A DNA stretch of 32,818 nt from Vicinamibacteria bacterium. Lineage in GTDB: Bacteria > Acidobacteriota > Vicinamibacteria > Vicinamibacterales > UBA8438. How positions within the stretch are numbered: the first letter of the stretch is position 1; every line of letters starts with the position of its first letter. A program made the translations under genes and the position numbers. Under the pieces are notes generated by a model. That model worked only from the letters and a program-made list of their open reading frames with translations. It searched no databases and was not told where the DNA came from. Location: the NCBI GenBank assembly GCA_022820675.1, contig JAJEFC010000225.1, forward strand, positions 1 through 32,818, in the 5' to 3' direction. This document shows, in pieces, positions 24,702-32,700 of the stretch.

Positions 24702-25084
24702 CACAGTATCGGCGCGGGATAACGGGCGATTTCCGCATCGGGCGTCACGATCGTCATCCCGTGCAGGATTGCCTGCGACACCAGCCCCCGATCGAACGGA
24801 TCGGCATGATGAGGGGGCAGGAGCGCGTCGTGGGCCGCGCAGCCCTCGTCGAAGGCCAGCGGTTGAAGCTGCAGCCACTCGCGACGGCTGACCACGTAGC
24901 GCCCGGGCGGTTCCGGCAGCGGCAGCCGGCCGAGCCGATACTTGATCGCGATCTCCCACGCCGAGAGCGAGCTGAGGAATACGGCGTTCTCCGGGGCCCG
25001 ACCGGCCGCGCGCGCGGCCGGCGACAGCTCGGGGTCGTCGGTCGCCAGCCAGAGGAACGTGCAGGTGTCGACGAGGAGCTTCAC
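24698..25084 (-). CDS. vapC: PIN-domain toxin (VapC-like)
   Basis: A 128-residue PIN RNase, the toxin of a type II module. The acidic metal-binding set is present: D6 in LLVDTCTFLWL, E44 in SAWEIAIKYRLGRL, D95/D98 in HHADPFDRGLVSQA and D116 in TPDAEI. The HxDPFDR variant marks the PIN subgroup that pairs with Phd/YefM-type antitoxins. GTG 25084 overlaps the antitoxin stop in GTGA. Targets (tRNA or rRNA in known VapCs) cannot be predicted. A small membrane-protein gene overlaps its 3' end. Confidence 0.88.
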   Translation of the reverse strand: MKLLVDTCTFLWLATDDPELSPAARAAGRAPENAVFLSSLSAWEIAIKYRLGRLPLPEPPGRYVVSRREWLQLQPLAFDEGCAAHDALLPPHHADPFDRGLVSQAILHGMTIVTPDAEIARYPAPILW

Positions 25085-25329
25085 GAAGGTCCGCCCTGCG
25101 CCCCGAACGCGCGCAGCATCTCGTCGGGAAGAGGCTCGAAGAAGCTGTCGGGTATCTTCATGCCGCGATCGATGCCGACGGGCCGCTCCCCGGCCGGCAG
25201 CCCGGGCAGGGCCCGGATCTCGGCGATCGGCACGTTGCGCCGGCACAGCACGACCGTCTCGCCCCGTTGGACGCTCTCCAGAACAGACGAGAGACGAGCC
25301 TTCGCCTCGGCGATATTGACCCTGATCAT
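25081..25329 (-). CDS. Phd/YefM-type antitoxin
   Basis: An 82-residue antitoxin. The N-terminus MIRVNIAEAKARLSSVLESV and VVLCRRNVPIAEIRAL form the Phd/YefM DNA-binding fold. The C-terminal tail (DSFFEPLPDEMLRAF) is the toxin-wrapping segment. It is encoded just before VapC, with a 4-bp overlap, and the complex presumably represses the promoter at 25336-25365. The ATG at 25329 lies 6 nt after the -10 hexamer, with no Shine-Dalgarno sequence, so the antitoxin is probably translated from a leaderless message. Confidence 0.88.
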   Translation of the reverse strand: MIRVNIAEAKARLSSVLESVQRGETVVLCRRNVPIAEIRALPGLPAGERPVGIDRGMKIPDSFFEPLPDEMLRAFGAQGGPS

Positions 25330-25361
25330 GGTGGAATAGTAGATCCTTTACCTGACCATGT
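25321..25361. repeat. Operator-like repeats around the Phd promoter
   Basis: CCTGATCATGG (25321-25331) and CCTGACCATGT (25351-25361) match at 9 of 11 positions and sit 30 bp apart, three helical turns, flanking the -10 region. They suit cooperative binding by a Phd-type dimer (inference). Confidence 0.4.
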
Positions 25362-25365
25362 TCAA
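25336..25365 (-). promoter_or_regulatory. Promoter of the Phd/VapC operon (leaderless)
   Basis: On the minus strand: TTGAAC (25365-25360), an 18-nt spacer, TACTAT (25341-25336), then TCCACC and the ATG at 25329. The transcription start is predicted within a base or two of the start codon. Confidence 0.6.
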
Positions 25366-25511
25366 GTACCGACCAGCCCTAGTGAGGCCGATGCGGGCCG
25401 GCGCCGGCTTCGCCGGGCATGCAGCCGAGCGATCATCTGCATCGCCGAGGGGTTGCGCTCGGTTACACTGTCTGGCCATTGGACGCCGGTGGATGTGACG
25501 GCGCAACCGTC

Positions 25512-25577
25512 GTGATCCGCGTCGACATCTTGCGGGTGGAAGGGGAGACGGAGCGGGTTGTCGGCCCGCGGCCGTGA
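25512..25577 (+). other. Possible 21-codon upstream reading frame before HicB
   Basis: GTG 25512 to TGA 25577 encodes MIRVDILRVEGETERVVGPR-P. Its stop codon overlaps the GAGGAG ribosome-binding site of HicB. No ribosome-binding site of its own is convincing. It could be a leader peptide or chance. Confidence 0.2.
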
Positions 25578-25589
25578 GGAGACGGCTCC

Positions 25590-25802
25590 ATGACCGAGAT
25601 CATCTTTGAAGTCACCGAGGACGACGTGGACGGCGGGTATTCGGCGAGCGCCCTCGGGTACGGCATTCACACCGAGGGCGACTCGCTCGAGGAGATCCGC
25701 ACCAACGTCAAGGAGGCCGTCGACTGCTACTTCGACGACGACATGCCGCGACCGAAGTTGATCCGGCTGCACTTCGTGCGCGACGAGGTTCTCGTGGCGT
25801 GA
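25590..25802 (+). CDS. hicB: HicB-like antitoxin (short form)
   Basis: A 70-residue protein with the HicB partial RNase H-like fold: FEVTEDDVDGGYSASALGYG, then SLEEIRTNVKEAVDCYFDDD. It lacks the C-terminal RHH or HTH DNA-binding domain that longer HicB proteins carry, so it may neutralise HicA without autoregulating directly. GAGGAG lies 8 nt before ATG 25590. Its stop overlaps the HicA GTG by 4 bp. In this order (antitoxin first) it also heads the operon that continues into the GHKL ATPase. Confidence 0.85.
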   Translation: MTEIIFEVTEDDVDGGYSASALGYGIHTEGDSLEEIRTNVKEAVDCYFDDDMPRPKLIRLHFVRDEVLVA

Positions 25803-26041
25803 AGTTGCCCCGCAACGTCAGCGGCGCTACGCTGCGAGCGTCGCTTCGACGCTTGGGCTACGACACCGTGCGACAGCGAGGCTCCCACGTGCGGATCACA
25901 ACGCGCGTCAACGGTGAACATCATGAGGTGATCCCGCTGCACACTCCGATCAGGACGAAGACGCTGTCGAGCATCCTGAAGAGCGTCGCTCGACATCACG
26001 AGATGACCGTCGAGGAGCTCCTCCGTGAACTCGACCTCTGA
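25799..26041 (+). CDS. hicA: HicA-like mRNA interferase toxin
   Basis: An 80-residue double-stranded-RNA-binding-fold protein. LRRLGYDTVRQRGSHVRITT holds the GSH catalytic histidine (H30) of HicA toxins, which cleave mRNA and tmRNA; the rest (HHEVIPLHTPIRTKTLSSIL, VEELLREL) is canonical. GTG 25799 overlaps the HicB stop. The 3' end overlaps the GTG of the GHKL ATPase gene by 17 nt, tying the toxin-antitoxin pair to the defence-like genes downstream. Confidence 0.88.
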   Translation: MKLPRNVSGATLRASLRRLGYDTVRQRGSHVRITTRVNGEHHEVIPLHTPIRTKTLSSILKSVARHHEMTVEELLRELDL

Positions 26042-27059
26042 ACTCGAACATTCGGCCGCTTCGAGTACCCCGCCATCTTGGGGCTTCCTGCGAGACGGCG
26101 CCGGCATTCTACCGGCGAGCAACCTGGCCGATCCGTTGCGCGGATCGAACCTCGGACCCACCGATCTCCTCGTTCGAGAGGCGGTCCAGAACAGCTTGGA
26201 CGAGCGCCGCGTCGACAGCGACGGCCCGGTTCGGATTCGTTTCGAACGGCGCGTTCTCACCGGATCCGACAAGCAGCGTCTCGTCGATGCGCTCGATCTA
26301 CCGGTCCTGGCCGACAGGCAGCGGCATTTCCGGGCAGCGCACAACTGGTTCGGGAACGCAGACGCGGTCCTCGGAGGAATCGCGGACCCCGGCGTCTCTC
26401 TCCCGGTCCTGGCCGTCTCCGATTTCAACACCAGCGGACTCGGTGGACACTGGAATAGGCGGCGGTCCAGACGGGACCGGTTCTTCAACCTGGTGCTCTC
26501 CATCGGCGGCAGTCTCAAGTGGGAAGACGAAGAGGAAGAAGATGCCGACGCAGTGCGTACGCTCGGGTCGTACGGCTATGGCAAGATGGTCTTCGCGTTG
26601 AACTCGGAGATTCGTGTCGTCGTCTACCATTCCACGTTCCCATCCGACCCGCACACGGAAGGGACTCGTTGTCGCGCGATGGCGACGGCGTTCCTGCCCC
26701 AGCACACCATCGAGAACGCGGACTACGCAGGGCAGGCGTACTACGGAGTCGACAGTCCCGAGCCCGCGAACCCGCGGAAGCCTCTGGTGAACCGCGACGC
26801 CCACGCTTGGGCCCGCCGCCTCGGTCTGCCGAGACGTTCGGCATCGGAGCCGGGAACGACGGTGATGGTGCCCGCCGCCGGGGCGACGATGCAGGAGATC
26901 ATCGAGAGCTGCGATCGGTGGTGGTGGCCGCGGATGCAACACCGCGATCGCAATCGGCAGGTGGAGTTCGAGTTCGTCGAGGATGGTGAGGTCCTGGCGG
27001 GCGGCAGACCGCGTTCCCGACCTGAACTGAGCCCCTTCATCGACTGGGCAAGCTGCTGA
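26025..27059 (+). CDS. GHKL (Hsp90-like) ATPase, N-terminal part of a frameshifted gene
   Basis: The first 342 residues of what was one about 636-residue protein. The Bergerat ATP fold is clear: N box LLVREAVQNSLDER (48-61, catalytic E52 and N56), D-x-G box replaced by LAVSDFNTSGLGG (129-141), and G2 box GSYGYGKMVF (181-190). This class (Hsp90, MutL, MORC, sacsin) dimerises on ATP; prokaryotic relatives sit in restriction-like systems. GTG 26025 is the only good start before the N box and overlaps HicA. At about 27050 the frame is lost, giving IDWASC and a stop; restoring one base gives IDWAKLLKARTFGDGYDVKD and joins it to the next segment. Either the gene is inactive or the read has an error. 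Confidence 0.75.
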   Translation: MNSTSELEHSAASSTPPSWGFLRDGAGILPASNLADPLRGSNLGPTDLLVREAVQNSLDERRVDSDGPVRIRFERRVLTGSDKQRLVDALDLPVLADRQRHFRAAHNWFGNADAVLGGIADPGVSLPVLAVSDFNTSGLGGHWNRRRSRRDRFFNLVLSIGGSLKWEDEEEEDADAVRTLGSYGYGKMVFALNSEIRVVVYHSTFPSDPHTEGTRCRAMATAFLPQHTIENADYAGQAYYGVDSPEPANPRKPLVNRDAHAWARRLGLPRRSASEPGTTVMVPAAGATMQEIIESCDRWWWPRMQHRDRNRQVEFEFVEDGEVLAGGRPRSRPELSPFIDWASC

Positions 27060-27097
27060 AGGCACGTACGTTCGGCGACGGGTACGACGTCAAGGAC

Positions 27098-27934
27098 GTG
27101 AAGGTGCAGCCGCTCGGCGGCGTTCGCAGAGCCGGACGACTGGTGCTGAAGGCCGTCGATGCACCTCGGGGCAGCGCGCAAGGACAACAAGGACAGGACC
27201 TGACGAACTGCGTTGCGCTGGTTCGCGACGGACTCGTCATCCGGTACGCGCGCGAGTTCGCGCATGAGGATCGCCCGCCCGTGGTGGGGGTTTTCGAGCC
27301 CGATCGGGACGCCGACAGCATGCAGGCGTTCGTCTTTTCGGAACCACCGGCCCATGACGATTGGGTCGAGAACGGGGACCGTCTGCGCGGCAAGTACGCC
27401 TGGGGCAAGGACTTCATCCGACTCACGAAGGGGAAGATCCGGAGCCTGACGCGGGACTTCCAAACGCGACAGGAGCAGGCGCCCCCCGTCCAGAGGACCG
27501 ACGCAGCCGAGTTCTTGCGCAGGGCGTTGCGAGACCTGTTCGTGTTCCCCGGGAAGGGCTCGAAGCAGAAGCCCTCCCCTCGCGCCCGCGCGTTCACGGT
27601 CGAGATCCGAGACGCCGAACGACGCCGGAACGGGAAGTCGTTGGAGGACGTCGTCAGGTTCCGCATCGGATTGTCCGAGCACGTCCCGAACGACGAGGTT
27701 CCCGTGGACTTGGTGTTGGCCCTCACCGTTCTGGCGGACGACGTCGAAAAACCGATCGACGCCTTGCCGCCGGCGGTCACGGTGCAAGAGCAGATCCTCC
27801 GGGGATCCGAGAAGCGAACCGTCGTGCCCCTGCTGCTGACGCGGACCGAGCCGATTCATGGGGAGGCCCGTGTGAGCGTACATGCCGCGTGGAAGACCCG
27901 GTGGGACGTTTCCGTCGAACGGAGATCGACGTGA
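27098..27934 (+). CDS. GHKL ATPase, C-terminal part after the frameshift
   Basis: The same protein in the -1 frame. The homologous sequence resumes at 27050 (AAG CTG CTG AAG), and 27098 is merely the first start-like codon. It includes VALVRDGLVIRYAREFAHED, VFEPDRDADSMQAFVFSEPP, AWGKDFIRLTKGKIRSLTRD and a beta-rich end (FTVEIRDAERRRNGKSLEDV, VSVHAAWKTRWDVSVERR). It is probably the transducer and C-terminal domain. It has no ribosome-binding site of its own. The stop overlaps the next gene's ATG in TGATG, consistent with a coupled operon. Confidence 0.7.
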   Translation: MKVQPLGGVRRAGRLVLKAVDAPRGSAQGQQGQDLTNCVALVRDGLVIRYAREFAHEDRPPVVGVFEPDRDADSMQAFVFSEPPAHDDWVENGDRLRGKYAWGKDFIRLTKGKIRSLTRDFQTRQEQAPPVQRTDAAEFLRRALRDLFVFPGKGSKQKPSPRARAFTVEIRDAERRRNGKSLEDVVRFRIGLSEHVPNDEVPVDLVLALTVLADDVEKPIDALPPAVTVQEQILRGSEKRTVVPLLLTRTEPIHGEARVSVHAAWKTRWDVSVERRST

Positions 27935-28863
27935 TGGCACCGTCGACAATCGCCTGGAAGGCCGTCGAGCACCGCGTGACTCCGCCGTTCCCGACTTGCG
28001 ACCGCAGCCTGGAGAACGTCAAGTTCCGTCTCGACCCGAACGAAGAACCGACGTCGGATGAGGAGCGGCGCATCGATAGCGCACAGGATTGGGACGGATT
28101 GACCCCGGAGCTGTTCATGGAGGCGGATGCGGCGGCGTTGTCGGACGATACCGGCGTACCCGCCGACGACATCGTAGTCTCCGTGATCTGCCGGGATCGA
28201 AACCTGTGCAGGTTCGAGAGAGCGGCTACCTGGCCGCTAACGGAACTGCCGGAGGACGGCTGGCGGTTGAGTCCAGTCCTCGCCCGATTCTCCCGCTCCA
28301 TGCGATTCGACGTAGTCATCGTCGCGACCTTGCGCCGGAACGGTCAGTGTCCGTCGATACCGCCGGAGGCTTCACTCGCGACGAAGTGCTTCAAGATACG
28401 TGCTCATGGCCAGGGACTGGACGTTCCGATCAAGTTCGTCGAACCGGCCCAACTCGTGAAGCAAGGACTCGATCGCGGGTCCGTCGCCTTCGTTCGCTGG
28501 AGGGGCGAGGACGTGACCCGCCCACCTCGCGAACTTCTGGAAGTCTGGCTCAACAAGGAACTCGAGGACAAGTTCCGGGCTTTGAACTCTAAGCGCGCCG
28601 GCACGGCAGCGACGCATATCGCGTCGAGCGTCGCGGCGCAGGTCTACGCCGAGGTGATCGCGCAGGTCTTGCTCGCCGATGAGGAGGCCGGGGAACCCGA
28701 CAGCCTGATTCAGGTGGTGGGCGAGCTCATCGAGAAGGAGCTCGGGATCGGTCTCGATGACGCGAGACGACAGTACGACGCTCCGGGAGGAAGGGCGCGC
28801 CTCGTGCCGTGGTCCTGGAAACTGTCAGGCGCCGACGAGGCATTCGCGTCGATGACCCTGTAG
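27934..28863 (+). CDS. Unknown protein following the GHKL ATPase
   Basis: A 309-residue protein that I do not recognise. ATG 27934 overlaps the preceding TGA by one base. The N-terminal half is mixed alpha/beta (ADDIVVSVICRDRNLCRFER, RSMRFDVVIVATLRRNGQCP, EASLATKCFKIRA). The C-terminal half is helical (ELLEVWLNKELEDKFRALNS, AAQVYAEVIAQVLLADEEAG) and ends with VPWSWKLSGADEAFASMTL. No signal peptide, membrane helix or known catalytic motif is visible. Its fixed place between the ATPase and the next gene, without a gap, suggests a structural subunit of the same system. Confidence 0.75.
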   Translation: MAPSTIAWKAVEHRVTPPFPTCDRSLENVKFRLDPNEEPTSDEERRIDSAQDWDGLTPELFMEADAAALSDDTGVPADDIVVSVICRDRNLCRFERAATWPLTELPEDGWRLSPVLARFSRSMRFDVVIVATLRRNGQCPSIPPEASLATKCFKIRAHGQGLDVPIKFVEPAQLVKQGLDRGSVAFVRWRGEDVTRPPRELLEVWLNKELEDKFRALNSKRAGTAATHIASSVAAQVYAEVIAQVLLADEEAGEPDSLIQVVGELIEKELGIGLDDARRQYDAPGGRARLVPWSWKLSGADEAFASMTL

Positions 28864-28872
28864 TGAAGGATG

Positions 28873-28879
28873 AAGGAGG
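28873..28879 (+). promoter_or_regulatory. Strong ribosome-binding site selecting a TTG start
   Basis: AAGGAGG lies 7 nt before TTG 28887 and is the best Shine-Dalgarno match in the operon. It favours TTG 28887 over the GTG at 28863 or earlier in-frame starts. Confidence 0.6.
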
Positions 28880-28886
28880 CGGCGCA

Positions 28887-29660
28887 TTGTCATACCCGAG
28901 TCTGGGGATCGAGGTGGCCAGAGCGGCGCACAAGGCGCGCGTGGAGGGGACGCCGGCACCCCGCGACGCGGAAGCGACGTTGTACAAGTCGGGCGCCGAC
29001 TTCAACCCATCGAGAGGGATCGACTGTCTGAATCAGTGCTGTGACCTTGCGCTCGAGGCGAGGGACGCCCATTGGTCAGCGGCGGAGTTCGACGGTCAAT
29101 GTGCCCCGCTCGTGCATCGCACGCTGGCTCTGCCGCCGATCGTGGCTGGAGATGCGGATTTCTGGCGGTGGCTGACCTTCTCGCAGGGAGGTTATGGTGC
29201 TGGTTTGGTCGACGTACGCTACAGTGGCCATCGTGGCAAACCGTCCTGGTCAGGTACCGACAATCCGGCCAGGCCTGTCTACTACGGGCTTGAGGACCTC
29301 AAGAAGGGAATGTTCGCAAAGCTGTGGATCTGCGCGAACGTGATGTACGTGGAAGGCGCCAGCGACCCGTACGACGGGATCGACTACCCGGATGTCGACC
29401 TCTGGGATTCACACGTGATCGATGTCAACTTCGGAAGTTCGGCGGCGATGGCTCGCGCCTTCGTCAAGGTCGTGCGCGACATGAGGCTAACCCGCGGCGA
29501 CGCGGGCGATCCTGAGGCACCAGCCGGCTTCAGGGACTTGGCCAAGGAGATTCGACGACGCCAAGCGACTATCGTGTTCGAGATGTTCGACGACGGAACC
29601 GCGCGACGGTGGGTGGAGGAGCTGTGGAAGGAGCGGAAGTCCTGGTGCGGGAAGGGCTGA
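28887..29660 (+). CDS. Unknown protein resembling DUF6339
   Basis: A 257-residue protein, starting at TTG 28887 behind AAGGAGG. It has no membrane segment. The central region (GDADFWRWLTFSQGG, VYYGLEDLKKGMFAKLWICA, DLWDSHVIDVNFGSSAAMAR) recalls the DUF6339 family; this is from memory and not certain. Members occur in accessory islands and have no known reaction. The conserved tryptophans, FWRWL and DLWDSHV look structural; no nuclease motif is seen. The C-terminus is a basic helix (DLAKEIRRRQATIVFEMF, WVEELWKERKSW). The methyltransferase frame begins inside its 3' end. Confidence 0.65.
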   Translation: MSYPSLGIEVARAAHKARVEGTPAPRDAEATLYKSGADFNPSRGIDCLNQCCDLALEARDAHWSAAEFDGQCAPLVHRTLALPPIVAGDADFWRWLTFSQGGYGAGLVDVRYSGHRGKPSWSGTDNPARPVYYGLEDLKKGMFAKLWICANVMYVEGASDPYDGIDYPDVDLWDSHVIDVNFGSSAAMARAFVKVVRDMRLTRGDAGDPEAPAGFRDLAKEIRRRQATIVFEMFDDGTARRWVEELWKERKSWCGKG

Positions 29661-31012
29661 TCGAACGGCCGAACAGTGGTATGCGGGAGGGAGTCGAGAA
29701 CGCCCCGACCATGGCTCTGGATTTCGCTCTCGACGACGGACGGATCGTCCGTGAGGCGGTCTCGGGCCGTTTCACGTCATCGTCCTGGATGCCCTATCGC
29801 GCCTCGGAACGGAGCCCCGCGGTGAACGGGGGAGCGCCGTGCCGCGCTCAGCTGGCGAAGTGCTGGAACCTCGGCCAGATGGAGGGCGGGCGGGCGCGAC
29901 TCTACCGCGGCCCGGGACGGACCAGCATCGATATCGTCGATTTCTTCTGCGGTTGCGGCGGGTTGTCTCTCGGTATGAAGCAGGCAGCGGAGGCGGTCGG
30001 ACTGCGACCGGTGTTTCTCTTCGCGGCGGACTCGTCCAGGGCGGCTCTCGACATCTACTGCCGCAATCTGCGCCCGCTCCGTAGCGCTCGCCAAAACGTG
30101 GAGCACCTCGTGGACTATCGGCTGCAGACCCGTGGAGATCGGTCGCTGCCGGACCTGCGGTCCGTCGAGCTGAGCAGCGAGCTGACGGCTGTCGCCGGGC
30201 GTGTCGACGTGTTTCTCGCAGGACCGCCTTGCGAGGGCAACTCCAACCTGAACAACCGTACCCGGCGTGTCGATGACCGGAACGAGCTCTACCTTGATGC
30301 TGTGGTCGCCGGCATTGCCGTCGGAGCGCGGGTGATCGTCGTCGAGAACGTGCCCGCCGTGAAGCGATCGAGGCAAGATGTCGTCGACCGAGCGTCGACA
30401 CTATTGGCCGCAACTGGCTACCGGGTCGACGACAACGGGCTGACCTTGACTGCATCCGACTTCGGGACGCCGCAGGAACGGTGCCGACACTTCCTGATCG
30501 CCAGCAGGTCGGAACGGGCCGTCCGGACGTCCGATTTCGCGCGCTTGCGGATTCCGGCCCCGACGGTGGCCGAAGCGCTGGAGGGCGTGGTCGGTGCGGA
30601 GCGCCGGACGATTTTCGACGAGCCATCGCAGTTGTCCGACGAGAACCTCAAGCGCGTGCGGTTTCTCGTCGAACGCGAAGAGTACGACCTGCCGGATGAC
30701 GAACGCCCCGACTGCCACCGATTGAAACGCCACAACTACGTGTCCGTATACGGCCGCATGCGGCCCGACAGAGTCGCGCCCACCATCACGACCGGGTTCC
30801 TCTCCCCGGGCAGGGGTCGGTTCACACACCCCTTCGAGGCGCGATCCCTGACGCCGCGCGAGGGCGCGCGGCTTCAGGGATTCGGCGCGGACTTCGAGTG
30901 GATGGATCAGTCGGACGCGTTGCACCGATGCGATTACGCCAGCATGATCGGGTCCGCGGTGCCGCCACAACTCGGCTTCGCGGTCGGTATGGCTGCCCTG
31001 TCGATACTGTGA
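29624..31012 (+). CDS. C5 cytosine-specific DNA methyltransferase
   Basis: A 462-residue methylase. Conserved motifs in order: I DFFCGCGGLSLGM (106-118), IV GPPCEGNSN with nucleophile C203, VI ENV (241-243), VIII QERCR (284-288), IX RVAPTITTGF (383-392) and X GSAVPPQLG (443-451). The target-recognition region between VIII and IX is short, about 90 residues. An unusual about 100-residue N-terminal extension (ALDFALDDGRIVREAVSGRF) precedes motif I. GTG 29624 follows GGAGGAG; ATG 29681 is a conservative alternative. It should transfer a methyl group from SAM to cytosine in a specific site, either marking self DNA for the neighbouring GHKL system or acting as a modification enzyme. No separate restriction endonuclease is seen. 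Confidence 0.92.
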   Translation: MEGAEVLVREGLIERPNSGMREGVENAPTMALDFALDDGRIVREAVSGRFTSSSWMPYRASERSPAVNGGAPCRAQLAKCWNLGQMEGGRARLYRGPGRTSIDIVDFFCGCGGLSLGMKQAAEAVGLRPVFLFAADSSRAALDIYCRNLRPLRSARQNVEHLVDYRLQTRGDRSLPDLRSVELSSELTAVAGRVDVFLAGPPCEGNSNLNNRTRRVDDRNELYLDAVVAGIAVGARVIVVENVPAVKRSRQDVVDRASTLLAATGYRVDDNGLTLTASDFGTPQERCRHFLIASRSERAVRTSDFARLRIPAPTVAEALEGVVGAERRTIFDEPSQLSDENLKRVRFLVEREEYDLPDDERPDCHRLKRHNYVSVYGRMRPDRVAPTITTGFLSPGRGRFTHPFEARSLTPREGARLQGFGADFEWMDQSDALHRCDYASMIGSAVPPQLGFAVGMAALSIL

Positions 31013-32700
31013 TGTCGCGGTTAACGCAGGAGGTCGAACACGTGGGGTCGGAGCCGCGGCGAGCAACGCAGTGGGCGTCGATGGAGGTGGAGGCGCTCGA
31101 CCTCACGGTGCGCGCATACAATTGTCTCCGACAGGCCGGCATCACGTCAGTCGGTGAACTTGTCAAGAAGACGCCGAACGAGCTTCTCTCAATCCGCGCG
31201 ATGGGCCGCACAACCGTGCGGGTCATCCAGGATGCGCTGGGGGCTCAGGGACTCCACCTGGGTATGCAGGACGTCGACCTTGGCGCATGTCAGGCGATCG
31301 ATGGGTTCCTGGAAGCCATGGACCTCGTTCGGGGTGGCGGAATCACGTGCGTGGCCGATGTCGTCAGCAAGACCCCGCGGGAAGTAGCGGCGTTGCCCGG
31401 CGTGGATGGAGCGGCGGTACGGCACATTGAGGACGGTCTGGCAAAATGGGGACTGTCGCTCGATACGTGGTCGGCCCCAGAGCCCACGTCGGGGGAACGG
31501 TCGCTGCAGCACGGAGATTCGCAGTCCGTTAGAGATGAGTTGTTGCACGTCCTGAAGCACGTGTTGGCGGACCGCGAATCGAGTTGGTTTCGTTGTTTCG
31601 CGGCGTACCACGGGATTGAGGGGCGCGGGAAGCGGACGCTTCAGGACATCGGGGATCGCGGTCCAGAGTACGGCTTCGGAGCACCGGTCACGCGGGAGCG
31701 GGTGCGGCAAGTGTTGGCGAAAGCAGAAGAGGTGCTTCGTCGCCGTGCGATTCACATCGTTCTTGCGCAATGGGCCCGCGCGGTGGTCGCGGTGCAAGAA
31801 CGCGTTCCAGCACGGGTCGGACAGGTCGTCGACGCGTTTGGCTATCGCTCTTGCGACGATCCTGGGGACGTCTACTCTATGCTCGGGCTGGTGGCCTCCA
31901 TCTTCTCGTTGGAGTTCCCATTTGACCTGCAGACGATTCGCGGTATCGACGTCGTGACGGGCCGTACGGGGGCCTGTGTAGTGACGGTGGACGTCGTGCA
32001 TCGGTTGACGAGAACCGAGAACGACTCCTACTTCGACACGGCGGCGACCGCGAAGGCCCTCGGCTGCGAAGAGGCGGTTCTGGAGAACGCGGTCGGCGGA
32101 CCGTTCGGATGGGAATTCCTCGACGAGGCGCATCGGTACTTCTGGGCGCCACCTCGTTTGCCGCCACGCAATCACGCGGTTACGGGCAACGCGGTCCTGA
32201 CCGGTCTGTGCAAGGTGTTCTCGGTGGCTCGGGAGGCGGCCATCGTGGATCTTGCGCAGGCCGTGGCCCGCCACCGCGGCGTACGGAAGGCGGTGCCCCG
32301 GGACGTGGTCGAGGGCATCGCGACGCGATCGGGGCTGTTCGACCTGGAGGAGGGCGTCCTGAAGAAGAAGGCGGGGCAGGCGTGGTTCTGTCTCGGAGAG
32401 CGCGATCTGGATCTTCTTCGAGTCTGCGTCGAGCACGGGCGGGTCGTGTCCAGTCGAACACTGCAATCGTCGCTCGTCCGGTGCGGGCTCAGCAGCGAGA
32501 ACGCGGCCGCCACCATCGCATACAGCCCCCTGCTCGTGCACGCCAAGGCTGGCATGTTCCTTGATGAGGGCGTCTACAAGCTCGTCTGTTCCACGGGCGA
32601 TGTCGTCATGGCCTTGGGTGAAAGCGGACGGGAGGGAAACCGACGGACAGGGGAACCGGGCCCTCACACGGAAGGCGCTGAGGCTGTGTTGCGAATCGCG
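31012..32700 (+). CDS. Alpha-CTD / sigma region 4-like protein, 3' end cut off
   Basis: ATG 31012 overlaps the methylase TGA (TGATG). The frame has no stop before the window end; its own sequence runs 563 codons to the repeat at 32701. Residues 25-85 match the RNA polymerase alpha C-terminal domain closely (LDLTVRAYNCLRQAGITSVG, AMGRTTVRVIQDALGAQGL), including R34, N37, C38 and R40 at the E. coli R265, N268, C269 and K271 positions that contact DNA. Residues about 95-150 are a second helix-hairpin-helix unit (ITCVADVVSKTPREVAALPG). Residues 209-245 resemble sigma region 4.2 (TLQDIG, VTRERVRQVLAKAEEVLRRR). The remaining about 320 residues are unknown. It may be a DNA-binding regulator or a target-DNA sensor of the operon. 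Confidence 0.8.

Noticed and set aside
27040..27060. Programmed -1 frameshift in the GHKL gene
   Set aside because: The shift direction fits, but there is no X-XXY-YYZ slippery heptamer or obvious downstream pseudoknot, so an indel is more likely.
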